From Betaproteobacteria bacterium (GTDB lineage Bacteria > Pseudomonadota > Gammaproteobacteria > Burkholderiales > SG8-39): a DNA stretch of 17,555 nucleotides. Below the pieces are notes generated by a model that made no database searches, was not told the DNA's origin, and saw nothing but the letters and a program-made list of their open reading frames with translations. A program made the position numbers and the translations under genes. Location: contig CANIIN010000007.1 of assembly GCA_947467405.1 (NCBI GenBank), positions 1 to 17,555 on the forward strand. Direction: 5' to 3'. Positions 16,947 to 17,555 of this stretch are shown here, one piece after another (the stretch's first letter is position 1; the number at the start of each line of letters is the position of its first letter).

Positions 16947-17555
16947 CTAGACTCGGCCGCCGTTGACGTCCAAGGTGACGCCATTCACGAAACTGGCGGC
17001 ATCACTGCAAACGAAATCCACCATTGCGGCGATCTCGTCTCCGGTACCCAGACGTCCGACAAATGTCTCGGACTCGCGCTTCTTCAACACTGCCCCCTTG
17101 ACATGGCTGGCCAGGCCCTTCGCAATGGTGCCCGGCGCAACGGCCACCACACGAATGCCATGTGGACCAAGATGGCGCGCCAGGCTTCTTGTCAATGCAT
17201 CGACGCCCGCCTTCGAGCACGCATACTCCGTGGTGAGATTCGGCACCTTGCCTGCATTGGAGCTGATGTTGACCAGCACACCGCGGCGCTTGCGAGCGAT
17301 GAGGCGCTTGGCGACTGCGCGACACAGGAAGAACGGTGCACGCAGGTTGACCTCCTGCGCTTTGGTGAAGTCATCGAGCGTGATGTCGAAGAAATTGGTT
17401 TTCAGGGAACTCACTGCGGCATTGTTCACGAGCACCTCGATCGGACCATGCGCCCGCTCCACCTTGGCAACCAAGGCATCCAGCGTCTTCACCTTTCGCA
17501 AATCGGCCTTGATAACGGGCCACGGCTCGTCCTTTCCGCTGGTCGCATCGACACC
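16947..17555 (-). CDS. Short-chain dehydrogenase/reductase (FabG-like), C-terminal part
   Basis: This is an NAD(P)-dependent oxidoreductase of the classical SDR family; the N-terminal Rossmann glycine motif lies beyond the window edge. 202 residues are visible, in an open frame to base 17555. They include LVNNAAVSS (the NNAG-type motif), LVNISSNAGK with the catalytic serine, YACSK (YxxxK active site), VAPGTI after the sixth strand, and the C-terminal FVNGVTLDVNGGRV typical of 3-oxoacyl-ACP reductase-like members. The true start is upstream of the window; the TTG at 17501 is an internal leucine codon. It converges on acnA and has no visible link to the TCA block. The substrate is unknown. Confidence 0.92.
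   Translation of the reverse strand, partial: GVDATSGKDEPWPVIKADLRKVKTLDALVAKVERAHGPIEVLVNNAAVSSLKTNFFDITLDDFTKAQEVNLRAPFFLCRAVAKRLIARKRRGVLVNISSNAGKVPNLTTEYACSKAGVDALTRSLARHLGPHGIRVVAVAPGTIAKGLASHVKGAVLKKRESETFVGRLGTGDEIAAMVDFVCSDAASFVNGVTLDVNGGRV

Noticed and set aside
16732..16966. Small plus-strand open frames (68-72 codons) in the acnA-SDR gap
   Set aside because: They have no ribosome site or similarity I can recognise and run into the SDR gene's antisense; only the short frame ending at 16802 looked like real protein.

Overview
The window looks like a chromosomal segment of a betaproteobacterium (Burkholderiales, Rhodocyclales or a relative; I cannot place it more finely). The base composition is GC-rich. 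The order sdhC-sdhD-sdhA-sdhB-sdhE-gltA-sucA on one strand, with a GntR-type regulator and mdh plus a CitE-like gene diverging from it, is the kind of TCA gene layout known in that class. The encoded proteins are close to full-length family members with intact catalytic residues. I see no insertion sequence, tRNA, rRNA, CRISPR array or prophage gene.

Left half, minus strand (reading from 7863 down to 1): a GntR/UTRA regulator, then sdhC, sdhD, sdhA and sdhB (succinate dehydrogenase, complex II), sdhE (flavinylation factor), gltA (citrate synthase) and the N-terminal two thirds of sucA (2-oxoglutarate dehydrogenase E1), which is cut by the window edge. The sdh genes are tightly packed: sdhC and sdhD overlap by 7 nt and one base separates sdhD from sdhA. 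A candidate promoter with an extended -10 lies upstream of sdhC. Stem-loops fill the gltA-sucA gap.

Right half, plus strand (7931 to 16733): a good promoter match, an approximately 180-nt leader, then mdh (malate dehydrogenase), a CitE/HpcH-family lyase of unassigned substrate, prpB (2-methylisocitrate lyase), prpC (2-methylcitrate synthase), prpD (2-methylcitrate dehydratase) and acnA (aconitase). The block is closed by a strong intrinsic terminator. Past it lies a short apparent remnant of a coding sequence, and then the C-terminal part of a convergent short-chain dehydrogenase that runs off the window.

How it fits together: the methylcitrate cycle condenses propionyl-CoA with oxaloacetate and returns pyruvate and succinate. 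Succinate is oxidised by SDH to fumarate, and Mdh regenerates oxaloacetate from malate. All the dedicated methylcitrate steps, the aconitase needed to finish the isomerisation, SDH and Mdh lie in two divergent gene blocks around one GntR regulator. Only fumarase and propionyl-CoA activation are missing from the window. A perfect inverted repeat between the regulator and the mdh promoter is the obvious candidate operator. The window is mostly central metabolism; the less-explained items are this operator, the CitE-like lyase, several intercistronic hairpins and the remnant after acnA.
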